A stretch of 64,000 nucleotides of DNA from Flavihumibacter profundi (GTDB lineage Bacteria; Bacteroidota; Bacteroidia; Chitinophagales; Chitinophagaceae). A model generated the notes under the pieces. That model saw only the letters and a program-made list of their open reading frames with translations, was not told the DNA's origin and made no database searches. Positions 35,845-45,900 of the stretch are shown here, one piece after another; position 1 is the first letter of the stretch; every line of letters starts with the position of its first letter. Where the stretch lies: the NCBI RefSeq assembly GCF_020076305.1, contig NZ_JAIQXE010000003.1, positions 496,001-560,000 of the forward strand. Reading direction: 5' to 3'. A program made the translations under genes and the position numbers.

Positions 35845-37275
35845 TTACAATCCGCCTATGCTGATTAGTTTTTTTTCCATGTACTCAAATAACCCTTCGC
35901 TGCCGCTTTCATGACCCTGTCCGCTGTACTTCCAACCGCCAAACGGGGATTCTGTGCCATGAGGCGCCCATTCATTAATACCAACCATACCGAATTCCAG
36001 TTGTTCGGAAACATGGATGGCGGTGTTTAAGTTATTGGTAAACAAATAAGCCGCTAATCCATATTCAGTATCATTGGCTTTTTTAATTGCATCTTCTGCA
36101 TCGGTAAATGAAAACAAGGGTAATATTGGCCCGAATATTTCATTTCTCGCTAATGTTGAGTCCTGGTCAAGGCCAGATACCACAGCGGGTTGTAGGAAAT
36201 ACCCATTTGGCTTGTCTGCCGGAATATTACCACCCGTTAAAATATTTGCCTGTTCCTGCCGGGTTTTTTCTAAAAGCTCCAGAACACTATCCCGTTGTTT
36301 TTTTGTAATTAACGGACCAACCTGTACACCCTCTTCAAATCCCTGACCCACCTTAATGGCTGCCACATAAGCTGTAACGGCTTCTGCAAACTGGTGATAA
36401 ATTTTATGGTGTACATAGAAGCGTTGGGGAGCGATACATACCTGGCCGTTATTACGGAATCGGGCAAGTGCGGCAGATTTTGCAACTGCAGTTACATCTA
36501 CGTCTTCGAAAATGAGTACTGGTGCATTACCGCCAAGTTCCAGGGCCAATTTTGTATGGGTCCTTGAGGCCCCGTCCATCAGGATTTTCCCAACCCTGGT
36601 GCTCCCGGTAAAGCTTATTTTTTTAAGCAGTGGATGATCAAGCATCGCCTGTCCTATAGAGGATGATTCGCCAGTCAGGACATTCAATACACCAGCTGGT
36701 AATCCGGATTGTTCAAGGGCCTTTGCCATATGATATGCAGACAAAGGCGTGCTTTCTGACGGCTTTGCAACAACAGTGCATCCCGCTGCCAGTGCGGCCG
36801 CCCAGGCACGTGCCGGATTGTAGGCGGGGAAATTCCAGGCAGTGATAACCCCAACAACACCCAGTGGCTGCCATATTACTGAACTTCTTTTATCAGTGCG
36901 GTTAGTTGGAATCACTTTCCCATACGCACGCTTACCTTCCTCTGCATACCATTCAAAAAGGTTCGCAGCGACAGTGAATTCTCCTCTTGCCTCGGCAAGT
37001 GGTTTACCACTTTCCAAAACCATATCCCGGGCAATTTCATCCAGGTTCTCTCTTAAATAATCAGCTGCCTTTTTCAGGATAGTTGCCCTGGTATAAGGTG
37101 TGGTTAATTTCCACTTCCGGAAGGCTTCCTGCGCGGCTTCAATAGCTATTATACAATCTTTATCATTACCATAACTAATGGTATGCAATACTTCCTCAGT
37201 GGCAGGATTAATAAGTTCATGGGTATGTCCATCGATTGCATTAACCCATTGGCCGTTTATAAATTGCTTGTTCAT
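35845..37275 (-). CDS. Succinate-semialdehyde-type aldehyde dehydrogenase (copy 1)
   Basis: NAD(P)-dependent aldehyde dehydrogenase of 476 residues; the start MNKQFINGQWV at 37275 is chosen because the 26 residues before it lack a family match. Visible motifs are WNFPAYNPARAWAAAL (cofactor), FTGSTRVGKILM (GxxxG), the general-base glutamate in LALELGGNAP, the catalytic cysteine in NNGQVCIAPQRF, EIFGPILPL and FGGWKYSGQGHESG. It probably oxidises succinate semialdehyde or another omega-aldehyde made by the neighbouring aminotransferases. Copy 2 lies at 38607-39968. Confidence 0.92.
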   Translation of the reverse strand: MNKQFINGQWVNAIDGHTHELINPATEEVLHTISYGNDKDCIIAIEAAQEAFRKWKLTTPYTRATILKKAADYLRENLDEIARDMVLESGKPLAEARGEFTVAANLFEWYAEEGKRAYGKVIPTNRTDKRSSVIWQPLGVVGVITAWNFPAYNPARAWAAALAAGCTVVAKPSESTPLSAYHMAKALEQSGLPAGVLNVLTGESSSIGQAMLDHPLLKKISFTGSTRVGKILMDGASRTHTKLALELGGNAPVLIFEDVDVTAVAKSAALARFRNNGQVCIAPQRFYVHHKIYHQFAEAVTAYVAAIKVGQGFEEGVQVGPLITKKQRDSVLELLEKTRQEQANILTGGNIPADKPNGYFLQPAVVSGLDQDSTLARNEIFGPILPLFSFTDAEDAIKKANDTEYGLAAYLFTNNLNTAIHVSEQLEFGMVGINEWAPHGTESPFGGWKYSGQGHESGSEGLFEYMEKKLISIGGL

Positions 37276-37279
37276 GTAA

Positions 37280-38596
37280 TTAATATTTTGAGGTAAGTGC
37301 AGCAAGCCCGGCTTCGATAATATCCAATCCTCTGTCCAGCAGGTTTTCTTCAATCACCAATGGACTCAATACCCTTATGATGTTTCCATTTACACCGGCA
37401 CTTATTACAATTAATCCATGTTCTGCGCAAAAAGCAATTAACTTTTTACAAAGCTCTGCATCCGGACGAAACGGATCCTGGTCCTTAACAAGCTCAAAGG
37501 CCATCATTGCCCCTAACCCGCGTACATCGCCTATTACCGGGAATTTTTTCTTCATGTCGTTGAATCGGTCGCGGACAACCTTTCCTACCTTTTCACCCAA
37601 TGCATTAATATTGATTTTCTCCATGTAATCAATCGTGGCGATAGCAGCCGCACAACAAACGGGGTTACCAGGGTAAGTGCCGCCAATGGTTGAAGGCTGG
37701 CAGGCATCCATTATTTCCGCCTTGCCAATCACGGCACCTATCGGCATCCCGCTACCCATGCTTTTGGCCCAGGTTGAGATATCAGGCACCACACCAAAAT
37801 GCTGGTAGGCAGCCCATTTACCAGTACGGCCAAACCCACTTTGCACTTCATCCAGGATAAGCAGTATGCCGTACTTGTCACATATTTTTCTAAGTCCATG
37901 TAAGTAAGGCTGCGGTATTACATTAAATCCGCCTTCGCCCTGCACAGGCTCAACTATAATAGCAGCAACCTGTCCGGCAGGAACATTAGTATGGAAAAAA
38001 TCTTCCAGCTCACGTAAATGGATATCTGAAAACTCATCCAGGTTCAAACCCGTTCCATAACGATAATAATCTGGAAACGGGATCCGGTACACTTCCGGGG
38101 AAAACGGTCCGCAGCCGATCTTGTATCCCACTTTTGAGGTGAGTGTCATTGCCATCATGGTGCGGCCGTGAAAAGCGCCGCCAAAGCATATAATGGCTTG
38201 GCGGCCTGTTGCCTGCCGCGCAATTTTTATAGCATTCTCCACACTTTCTGCACCCGAATTAGTAAGCATTACTTTAGTCTGCTCACCATGTGGAAACAGG
38301 TTGGCCAATTTCTCAGCCAGTTCCATATATAGTTCATAGGTGGCCACATTAAAGCTGCAATGTATCATTGTTGCAGCCTGGCGGGCAATGGCTTCCACTA
38401 CAGGCGGTGGACAATGGCCGGCATTTACCACACCAATACCACCGGCAAAGTCTATCATTTCTTTTCCATCAGCATCAGTGATAACTGCCCCTTTTGCACT
38501 TACTGCTGTTGATGGATTAAAAATTCCTATAGCGTTTGGTACAAACTTTCTTCTTCTCTGCAGCAATTCTGCTGACCTTTCTAAAATATCGTTCAT
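37280..38596 (-). CDS. Class-III aminotransferase, 4-aminobutyrate type (copy 2)
   Basis: A PLP aminotransferase of 438 residues, starting MNDILERSAELLQRRRKF at 38596. It has IDFAGGIGVVNAGH, TNSGAESVENAIKIAR, FGGAFHGRTMMAMTLT, EPVQGEGGFNVIP, LILDEVQSGFGRTGKW and the lysine loop STWAKSMGSGMPIGAVIG. It differs from copy 1 throughout while sharing the core (about the relation expected for old paralogues), so the two could take different omega-amines or opposite directions. The gene lies 4 bases before gabD copy 1 and 10 bases after gabD copy 2 in the operon. Confidence 0.92.
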   Translation of the reverse strand: MNDILERSAELLQRRRKFVPNAIGIFNPSTAVSAKGAVITDADGKEMIDFAGGIGVVNAGHCPPPVVEAIARQAATMIHCSFNVATYELYMELAEKLANLFPHGEQTKVMLTNSGAESVENAIKIARQATGRQAIICFGGAFHGRTMMAMTLTSKVGYKIGCGPFSPEVYRIPFPDYYRYGTGLNLDEFSDIHLRELEDFFHTNVPAGQVAAIIVEPVQGEGGFNVIPQPYLHGLRKICDKYGILLILDEVQSGFGRTGKWAAYQHFGVVPDISTWAKSMGSGMPIGAVIGKAEIMDACQPSTIGGTYPGNPVCCAAAIATIDYMEKININALGEKVGKVVRDRFNDMKKKFPVIGDVRGLGAMMAFELVKDQDPFRPDAELCKKLIAFCAEHGLIVISAGVNGNIIRVLSPLVIEENLLDRGLDIIEAGLAALTSKY

Positions 38597-38606
38597 GTCA
38601 TTTATT

Positions 38607-39968
38607 TTATAATTCTGCGGCAATTGTTTTCGCATTTACAAATTCGAGTATACCATGCCGGCCAAGCTCCCGGCCATATCCGGATTTCTTCACGCCACCA
38701 AAAGGCAGTCGCGGGTCTGATTTAACCAGCGAGTTAATAAATACAGCACCAGTTGTTACCTGCTTAGCGATGGCTATTGCCTTCCCAATATCTGAAGTCC
38801 ATACACTGCCACCAAGGCCGTATTGCGACTGGTTTGCAAGGGAAATTGCTTCCTGCTCATCATTTGCAGTAATTACAGCCGCCAATGGCCCGAATGTTTC
38901 TTCATCAAACGCTGGCATTCCGGGATGCACATTCAGCAAAATTGCAGGCGTGAAATTGCATCCATCCACCTGCCCGCCAAAATCGAGATGTGCACCTGCT
39001 TTTAGTGAAGCATTCAACTGCTCAGATAAATTTGCAGCCAGGTCGGGCCTGGCCATTGGTCCGGTAGTAATGCCAGCTTCAAATGGATTGCCCTGTTTAT
39101 ATCGCAGGATACCTTCGTGCAGGTAATGCATAAAATCATTCATGGCTTCCTTAAGCACTATAAACCTTTTGGATCCAATGCAGGACTGGCCCGCATTGAG
39201 CAACCTCGATTGCAATGCAACTGTTGCGGCTTTTTTTATATCAGCATCCGGCAATACGATCAGCGCGTCGGAACCTCCCAATTCAAGCAGTGATTTTTTA
39301 ATGTGCTTACCGGCAAGCGATGCCACGGAACGCCCCGCTCTTTCACTCCCGGTAAGTGTAACGGCCTGGACAATGTTCGAAGCAATTATCCTTTCCACGG
39401 CATCCGTATCAATAATTAGGGACTGGAATACACCATCCGGAGCCCCGGCCTGCTTAAAAATATCAGCTATTGCCAAAGAACAGCCACAAACATTCGGTGC
39501 ATGCTTCAGCAAGGTTACATTTCCTGCCATCAGCGTTGGTGCTGCATATCGGAATACCTGCCAGAATGGAAAATTCCAGGGCATTATTGCAAGCACTGCG
39601 CCTATTGGCTGGTAGGTTACAAAACTTTTATAGTAACCCGCATCCAGCAATTCATCCTGTAAAAAAGATGCTGCATTTTCCGCATAATATTCGCATACCC
39701 AGGCACATTTCTCCACTTCACCTTCAGCCTCTGCGAAAATCTTTCCCATTTCACGGGTAATCAGCTGCGCATATTGGTTTCTGTTATTACGAAGAATGGA
39801 TGCTGCATTTTTCAGTACAGTTGACCTTTCTTTATAACTTAACCGCTTCCATTTTTCATAACCGGATTCGGCCGAAACAAGGGCATTATTGAGTTGCGTT
39901 TCATCCATCAGGGGATACTCATTCACTAACTCCCTGTTAAAGGGGAATATTGATTGAAACAGCGCCAT
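38607..39968 (-). CDS. Succinate-semialdehyde-type aldehyde dehydrogenase (copy 2)
   Basis: Aldehyde dehydrogenase of 453 residues, resembling the shorter SSADH/YneI-type group. It has MPWNFPFWQVFRYAAPTL, LTGSERAGRSVAS, the glutamate in SLLELGGSDALIVL, the catalytic cysteine in NAGQSCIGSKRF, DEETFGPLAAV and LPFGGVKKSGYGREL. The start is close after the amine oxidase stop (1-base gap), which suggests translational coupling and that its aldehyde comes from the oxidase or from its products. It is clearly diverged from copy 1. Confidence 0.92.
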   Translation of the reverse strand: MALFQSIFPFNRELVNEYPLMDETQLNNALVSAESGYEKWKRLSYKERSTVLKNAASILRNNRNQYAQLITREMGKIFAEAEGEVEKCAWVCEYYAENAASFLQDELLDAGYYKSFVTYQPIGAVLAIMPWNFPFWQVFRYAAPTLMAGNVTLLKHAPNVCGCSLAIADIFKQAGAPDGVFQSLIIDTDAVERIIASNIVQAVTLTGSERAGRSVASLAGKHIKKSLLELGGSDALIVLPDADIKKAATVALQSRLLNAGQSCIGSKRFIVLKEAMNDFMHYLHEGILRYKQGNPFEAGITTGPMARPDLAANLSEQLNASLKAGAHLDFGGQVDGCNFTPAILLNVHPGMPAFDEETFGPLAAVITANDEQEAISLANQSQYGLGGSVWTSDIGKAIAIAKQVTTGAVFINSLVKSDPRLPFGGVKKSGYGRELGRHGILEFVNAKTIAAEL

Positions 39969-39969
39969 T

Positions 39970-41517
39970 TTAACTGGTTTTTGATTTTATTTTTTTCATA
40001 ACTGCCTCAGCAGCAATAGCGGCTGTTTTTGCTGCTCCATTCATATAACCCTGGAATTCAAGACTCACTTGTTCTCCTGCAAAAAAGATATTGCCAACAG
40101 GCTCTGCTTCCCAGCCAGCCAATGTAGACCATTGCCCCTTTTTCATAGCGCTATAGCCGGCTTTACTAAATGGGTTACCTGCCCAGCAGTACTTGATATT
40201 TTTCCCGTTGTAGGCCTTTTTTGCCCCGGGGTAAATTGTATCCAGGCCACCGGAGAAATTTATTTCCAGTTCTTTCATCGGGGTATCACTAACCATATCA
40301 CTGAACCTGCCACCACCGAACACCGTAAAACTGCCTTCCCGTTCAGACTGCAGGTTACTGCTGTCCCAACCACAACCAAAAGAAATATCGGTAAAAGTAT
40401 ACCCCTGCATTTTCTGGTCACGCCATGGCTTTTTATCCATTCCTAAAATAAGTTTACAGCTGTTCCCATAGCCCAGTTCATCAATACACTTTCGTTTTCC
40501 TGCAGGCATATTAACCTTCATTGGAATATTTCTAAGGATTGTAAATGGGATGGTTGAAATCACATAATCCGCCGTGATAGTCTGGTTTTTACCACCGGTA
40601 AAAAACTCCAGTTCATAACTTTTACCGTCACTGCCCGAATTAATAGCTGTTAGCCTGTGTGAAAATTTTATCTGTTCGGGCATTTTATTATACAAAGTAT
40701 CAGTCAGGTGCATAGCCCCGCCCTTTATCCTGAATACTTCATGGTCTTCACCAAACAATGAATACTTGCCTGTATCATTGGACGGCGCCTGGAACATGAT
40801 CAGGAAATTAATTGCAGATTGTTCAGTTATCTCCATACCATATTCACGGGTCAGCAATACATTGAGATAATTGTATAGCCATCCGGAAATTCCAATCGAC
40901 TGGAGATATTCTGAAATAGACATATCATCGAGTCGTTGAAAATCTGGAGCCGTGCGATAAGAAATATGTTCAGGCAGTGAGGTAATGTCTTTTACCATCT
41001 GTTTCACGTATGGTGTTAAAGCCTTTACCAGATCCTCCTCGGAAAATACTTTTCCATCAAAATAATAGGTCTGCTTTACAAATGGGTCCGTACGCAAATC
41101 AAGAAAAGAAAGGCCCAACTCTTCCACAAGTTTGATAATATCTGCATGAGATGTATCTACGAATTCACCACCCAGGTCGGAATAAATTTCCTTTCCGAAC
41201 ACCTCGTTCAGCGACCACATTCTTCCACCTGTACGATTACTGGCCTCATAAACATCAGCCAGTATACCATTTTTTCGTAACTGCCATGCAGCATTTAATC
41301 CCGCTATGCCCGCACCAATGATAGCGACCCGGGGCTTTTGATCAGCCTGCAAACAAGATGGCAGAAATGCCATCCCACCTGCAACTACAGCGGTTTGCTT
41401 CAGGAAATGCCGCCTGCTTTTTTGCCAGGCCTGAAATTCTCCTGCTGTAATGCCATCCTGGTCAAGGGAATTGATAAAGGCTCGTTTTAACAATTCTATT
41501 AACGGGTAATGTGCCAT
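39970..41517 (-). CDS. Tat-exported flavin monoamine oxidase family protein
   Basis: FAD-dependent amine oxidase of 515 residues that converts an amine to aldehyde, ammonia and hydrogen peroxide. A twin-arginine signal, SRRHFLKQTAVVAGG, sits near residues 34-48, followed by a lipobox-like LPSC, so export by Tat and possible lipidation are likely. The FAD dinucleotide fold is VAIIGAGIAGLNAAWQLRKNG, then the GRMWSL segment of amine oxidases, and the C-terminal FAD site FFAGEQVSLEFQGYMNGAAK. The active-site aromatic cage cannot be judged by eye. It lies between SusD and the dehydrogenase gene, which implies a periplasmic first step of amine breakdown. Confidence 0.9.
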   Translation of the reverse strand: MAHYPLIELLKRAFINSLDQDGITAGEFQAWQKSRRHFLKQTAVVAGGMAFLPSCLQADQKPRVAIIGAGIAGLNAAWQLRKNGILADVYEASNRTGGRMWSLNEVFGKEIYSDLGGEFVDTSHADIIKLVEELGLSFLDLRTDPFVKQTYYFDGKVFSEEDLVKALTPYVKQMVKDITSLPEHISYRTAPDFQRLDDMSISEYLQSIGISGWLYNYLNVLLTREYGMEITEQSAINFLIMFQAPSNDTGKYSLFGEDHEVFRIKGGAMHLTDTLYNKMPEQIKFSHRLTAINSGSDGKSYELEFFTGGKNQTITADYVISTIPFTILRNIPMKVNMPAGKRKCIDELGYGNSCKLILGMDKKPWRDQKMQGYTFTDISFGCGWDSSNLQSEREGSFTVFGGGRFSDMVSDTPMKELEINFSGGLDTIYPGAKKAYNGKNIKYCWAGNPFSKAGYSAMKKGQWSTLAGWEAEPVGNIFFAGEQVSLEFQGYMNGAAKTAAIAAEAVMKKIKSKTS

Positions 41518-41526
41518 AAAAATTAA

Positions 41527-42909
41527 TTAGAACCCCGGGTTCTGTTTTACCTGTTCTTTAGAAGCTATTAATTCACGCTGCGGAATCGGGAATACACCTT
41601 TTTCCTGGTCAACCCCTATTACATCATGGATCTTCTCCGTTCTGGCAAGATCAAAAAAACGATGCCCTTCAAAATTCAATTCAGCAAGCCTTTCATCTGC
41701 CACAAACTGCTGGAAAGCAGTTTCATTTTCTACATCTGCAGGCTTTAGTTCATTCATTCCCCTGTTCACCCTAAGCGTGTTTAATAAGGAAAGCCCACCA
41801 CCAGCCAGACCTTTTGCTTCAGCTGCAATCAGGTATAACTCGGCTATCCTAATAATGTAAGCCGGATTGTCCTTAGCTACTTCGCCACGGTATTTTTGGG
41901 TTCTTCCATCTGGTAGAATGCTGGGATCATTGTTTACAAAATCAACCAATTCGCTTCTTCTGTCGCCGGGCCTTGCCTCAAAGAAATTATGCAATCCTTC
42001 ACTGGCAATAAAAAGGATTTCCGACCGCAATGCATCTTCCCTCACATAAGTTGTTCCGTTATAGAAACTGGGGTTCTGTGAATCGAAGCTTAGTTCAAAA
42101 ATCGATTCTGAACTTAATCGACCAGAATAAATCTTAGTGAAATTATCTGCGTCCAGTAAGCTGAAACTGCCATCATCAATTACTTCCTGGGCAAGTGAAG
42201 CTGCCTGGGCTGTATTTTTCTCGTACAGGTAAACTCTTGCAAGTATTGACTTTGCGGCCAACAGGTTCATATATTTTGCATTAATCTCTGCATTGGAAAG
42301 TAGGCCAACCGCATCTGTCAGGTCTTTTATGATAGACGCATAAGTTTCAGCAACTGTACTGCGTGCAACTATATCATAGGGTCCCTGCACAGTAGTCACA
42401 ACAGGGATGCCAAATTCAGAAGCATTATTCCAATGGTAGCCGAACATCCTTAACAAATCAAAATGAATCATTCCACGAATGGCCATTGCCTCCCCTTTTA
42501 TACGCTTTCTTTCTTCTTCGGTGAGGTTAACGTCCTCTATTTTATCCGCAGCATCGATGATAGCGTTTGCATTGGTTATGCTTTTGTATAACGCTACATA
42601 TATCTGTTCAACATAAATGTTGGAAGAAGTTACAGCATGGTCAGCTATTTCATTCAGGGCCGGGTTATCATATCCGCCTGCTTTTGCCACATCACTGTTC
42701 AGGTCGGCAATCAGCGGATAATACCCACCATAATAATCCCTCTGCTGTAAAGTGCTGTAAAGGCCTATAAGCGCTGAACGAAGGCCATTTGCATCTTTGA
42801 AAACATCTTCACTGGCAACATCATTTGGAGAAACAACTTCCAGTTTCTGGCAGGCGAACATAGAAGTTAAAGCCAGGAAAAAAATTATACTTTTTATGGA
42901 AAATTTCAT
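41527..42909 (-). CDS. RagB/SusD-family outer-membrane lipoprotein
   Basis: A surface lipoprotein of 460 residues that captures the ligand for the partnered SusC. The start MKFSIKSIIFF at 42909 is preferred over a TTG nine bases upstream. The lipobox is SMFAC (Cys about residue 20), and the TPR-like start has SEDVFKDANGLRSALIGLY. Later SusD blocks are EERKRIKGEAMAIRGMIHFDLLRMFG, YIIRIAELYLIAAEA and the C-terminal LADERLAELNFEGHRFFDLAR. Partnered with SusC 18 bases upstream. Usually such pairs bind glycans; here the operon is for amine catabolism. Confidence 0.95.
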   Translation of the reverse strand: MKFSIKSIIFFLALTSMFACQKLEVVSPNDVASEDVFKDANGLRSALIGLYSTLQQRDYYGGYYPLIADLNSDVAKAGGYDNPALNEIADHAVTSSNIYVEQIYVALYKSITNANAIIDAADKIEDVNLTEEERKRIKGEAMAIRGMIHFDLLRMFGYHWNNASEFGIPVVTTVQGPYDIVARSTVAETYASIIKDLTDAVGLLSNAEINAKYMNLLAAKSILARVYLYEKNTAQAASLAQEVIDDGSFSLLDADNFTKIYSGRLSSESIFELSFDSQNPSFYNGTTYVREDALRSEILFIASEGLHNFFEARPGDRRSELVDFVNNDPSILPDGRTQKYRGEVAKDNPAYIIRIAELYLIAAEAKGLAGGGLSLLNTLRVNRGMNELKPADVENETAFQQFVADERLAELNFEGHRFFDLARTEKIHDVIGVDQEKGVFPIPQRELIASKEQVKQNPGF

Positions 42910-42927
42910 GGTTGACAATTTTTTGGA

Positions 42928-45900
42928 TTAGAAACTTGCTGTAAGTCCGAATGTGAATACCCTGGGTTGCGGATAGGCTGCATAATCAACACCAGCTGTG
43001 CGGTCGTTGCTGCCTCCCGTTGAACTTACTTCAGGATCAAAACCGCTATAGTTGGTAAATACAAACAGGTTCTGGACCTGTGCATATAAGCGCAGGTTCG
43101 CTATATTATGAAGTTTCTGTTTATTAAATGTATATCCCAGGTTCACTGTGCGGAAACGGAAGAAAGAGGCATTTTCCACAAACATCGATGAGTTTTCAAA
43201 GTAGTTTTTTTCTACAAATGCAAACCGGGGAACATCAGTTTTATCTCCTGGTTTGCGCCAGCGATCCAGCGAATGGGTGCTGTTATTGGCAAATACCTGG
43301 TCCAAGCCGCCGTCATTGCTGTATCCCAGGTTCTCATATACCGGCCTGATGAGGTTATATACCTCATTGCCAATGCTGAACTGGCAGGCAATCAGGAAAT
43401 CAAAATTGCCGTATTTGAAATTGTTGGTTAACCCTCCGTAATAGTCGGGCCGGGCCTTCCCGATAATCTGGGCGTCATTAAAATCAATTACACCGTCTTT
43501 ATTAACGTCATCAAACATAGCGTCTCCGGTCTGCTCATTTACCCCAAGGTATTTTACACCCCAGAATGTTCCGACTGATTCACCAACCTTCATGATATGC
43601 GTAGGAGCAATATCATTATATGCACTTACTAATTCACCGTCAACCGGCAGTTTTTTGATGGTGTTTTTCTGGTATGATATATTGAAATTGGTTGTCCAGC
43701 GGAATTTATTGTTCCAGATATTTTTACTATTGAGTGAAAATTCAAATCCCTTATCCTCCACTTCTCCACCATTGGTGGTCAATGTTGCAAAACCGGTTGT
43801 ACCTGCAATGGGTATATTGCTGAGCAGGTCTGTACGATTGGCTACATAGTATTCCATAGAACCACCAATAACACCGCCAAGGATTTCATAATCAGCACCA
43901 ATATTGAATGATTTATTTTTTTGCCAGGTTAGATTCGGATCGGCAATATTTCTCGGACGAAGCCCTGATTGCCCATCATAACGACCCGGTTGCCAGAAAG
44001 AAATATTCTGGAAGTCTCCAATTTCCTGGTCACCGGTATAACCATAACTTGCCCGCAGTTTAAGGGCAGTAAGCACTTTCGAGTTAGCCATGAATGCCTC
44101 ACGGTCAATATTCCAGCCTACACTTGCCGATGGGAAATACCCATACTGGTTCCCCTTTGAAAACCGGGAAGAACCATCAGCCCTGAAGGTTACACTGGCA
44201 AGGTATTTTCCATTATAATCGTAGTTCGCACGACCAAGGAAAGAATGTAATCGCCATCCGCTGCCAGTCTGTGTCGCACCTGTTATCAATGCCGCACTGG
44301 AAATATTGGTCAACCCGCTCCCTAAAGGGAAACCTTGTCCCGACATACTTGTACGTTCATTTTTTGATTCCTGCTGTGAAAAACCAGCCAGCAGGCCAAG
44401 GTTATGGTCCCCAAATGATTTCTGGTAGTTCAGTGTGTTTTCATTCAGCCAGGTAGTATTACGGAAGTTGCCATTAAATGCTTTCCCGCCAACTGCTTCT
44501 GCATCTGTGGTTAATGCAGACAGGAATAATTCATCCTCAACGGCACTATAATCGGTATTTAATGTTGTTTTGAATTTAAGGTCCGGAGTAATCTTATATT
44601 CTGCAAATACTGATCCCAGGAAACGGTAACTTGTAGTATAACCCTTTATTTCCTTTGCAGATTTTACAGGGTTATCACTTAACCAGTTTGCCTGGTAATC
44701 CTCGAATTTGGCGTAATTACCATTTTCATCATAAACAGGCATCAAAGGAGATGCACCAATCGCATTGGTAATAATTCCAGTGTAGGTATTATCATTAAAA
44801 CTGCGGTGGTTGTTGGTTTTAGAAACCGATATATTAGTGCCAATCAGGAATTTATCCGTTACGGCATGGTCAAGATTCAGTCGCGCATTCATCCTTTTGA
44901 AATAGTTCTCAATCACAATACCCTGCTGGTCGAAATAACCCCCACTCAGGTAAAAATGTGTTTTATCATTTCCGCCACGAAGGTTAAGTTCATAATTACC
45001 AATAGGTGCCGTACGCATTACTTCATCGAGCCATACGGTATTTACAGCACCCGGACCGGCTTTATAATGTAACGGATCGGTCAGAACGGAAGGATCAAAA
45101 TCAGGTCCGAATACTGAATTGTCGGCATTGTATTTTGCCAGGTCGTTAGCCCTGGCTTCTTCAACCATGGATACAAACTGGTCAGAATTCATAAAGTTTA
45201 TTTTCTTAGCCACCTGCTGCATGCCATAATAACTGTTGAAGCCAATTTGTGTTTTTCCTGATTTACCTTTTTTAGTAGTTATCAATACAACACCGTTTGC
45301 AGCGCGGGCGCCATAAATTGCCGCAGATGAAGCATCTTTCAATACTTCAATAGACTCAATATCATCCGGGTTAATGTCTGAAATTGAACTCAGGTTCTGG
45401 CCCTTACCAACCTCTTCCCCTGTTGTATTGAAAGAGGTAGATAATGCAGAATTACTTTCACTAAGCATCGGAATTCCATCAACTACATATAATGGGTTTT
45501 GCGCGCCGCGGATACTTACAAGCAAGCCGGCACCGGGAGTACCCGAAGGCGATGTCACATTTATTCCGGAAACCTTACCCTGTATGCTGCTGGCCAGGTT
45601 AGAAACAGGCTGGTCTTTGAAGTCCTTATTGCTGATGGAGGAAATCGCACCGGTCAGGTTTGATTTCCGCTGGGTTCCATAACCGACCACAACTACATCG
45701 CTTAATTGGCTCTTTGATTCCTGAAGAACAATGTCAACAATTGTTGATTGCCCGGAAAGCTGGACAGATTTTTTTGCAAACCCTACAGAAGAAACTTCCA
45801 GTGTTGCTGGCCCGGCCGGGACTGTTAGGGAAAAAGATCCATCCTCTGCTGAAGACACTCCTTTATTTGCCCCTTTTACCATAATAGAAGCACCAGAGAT

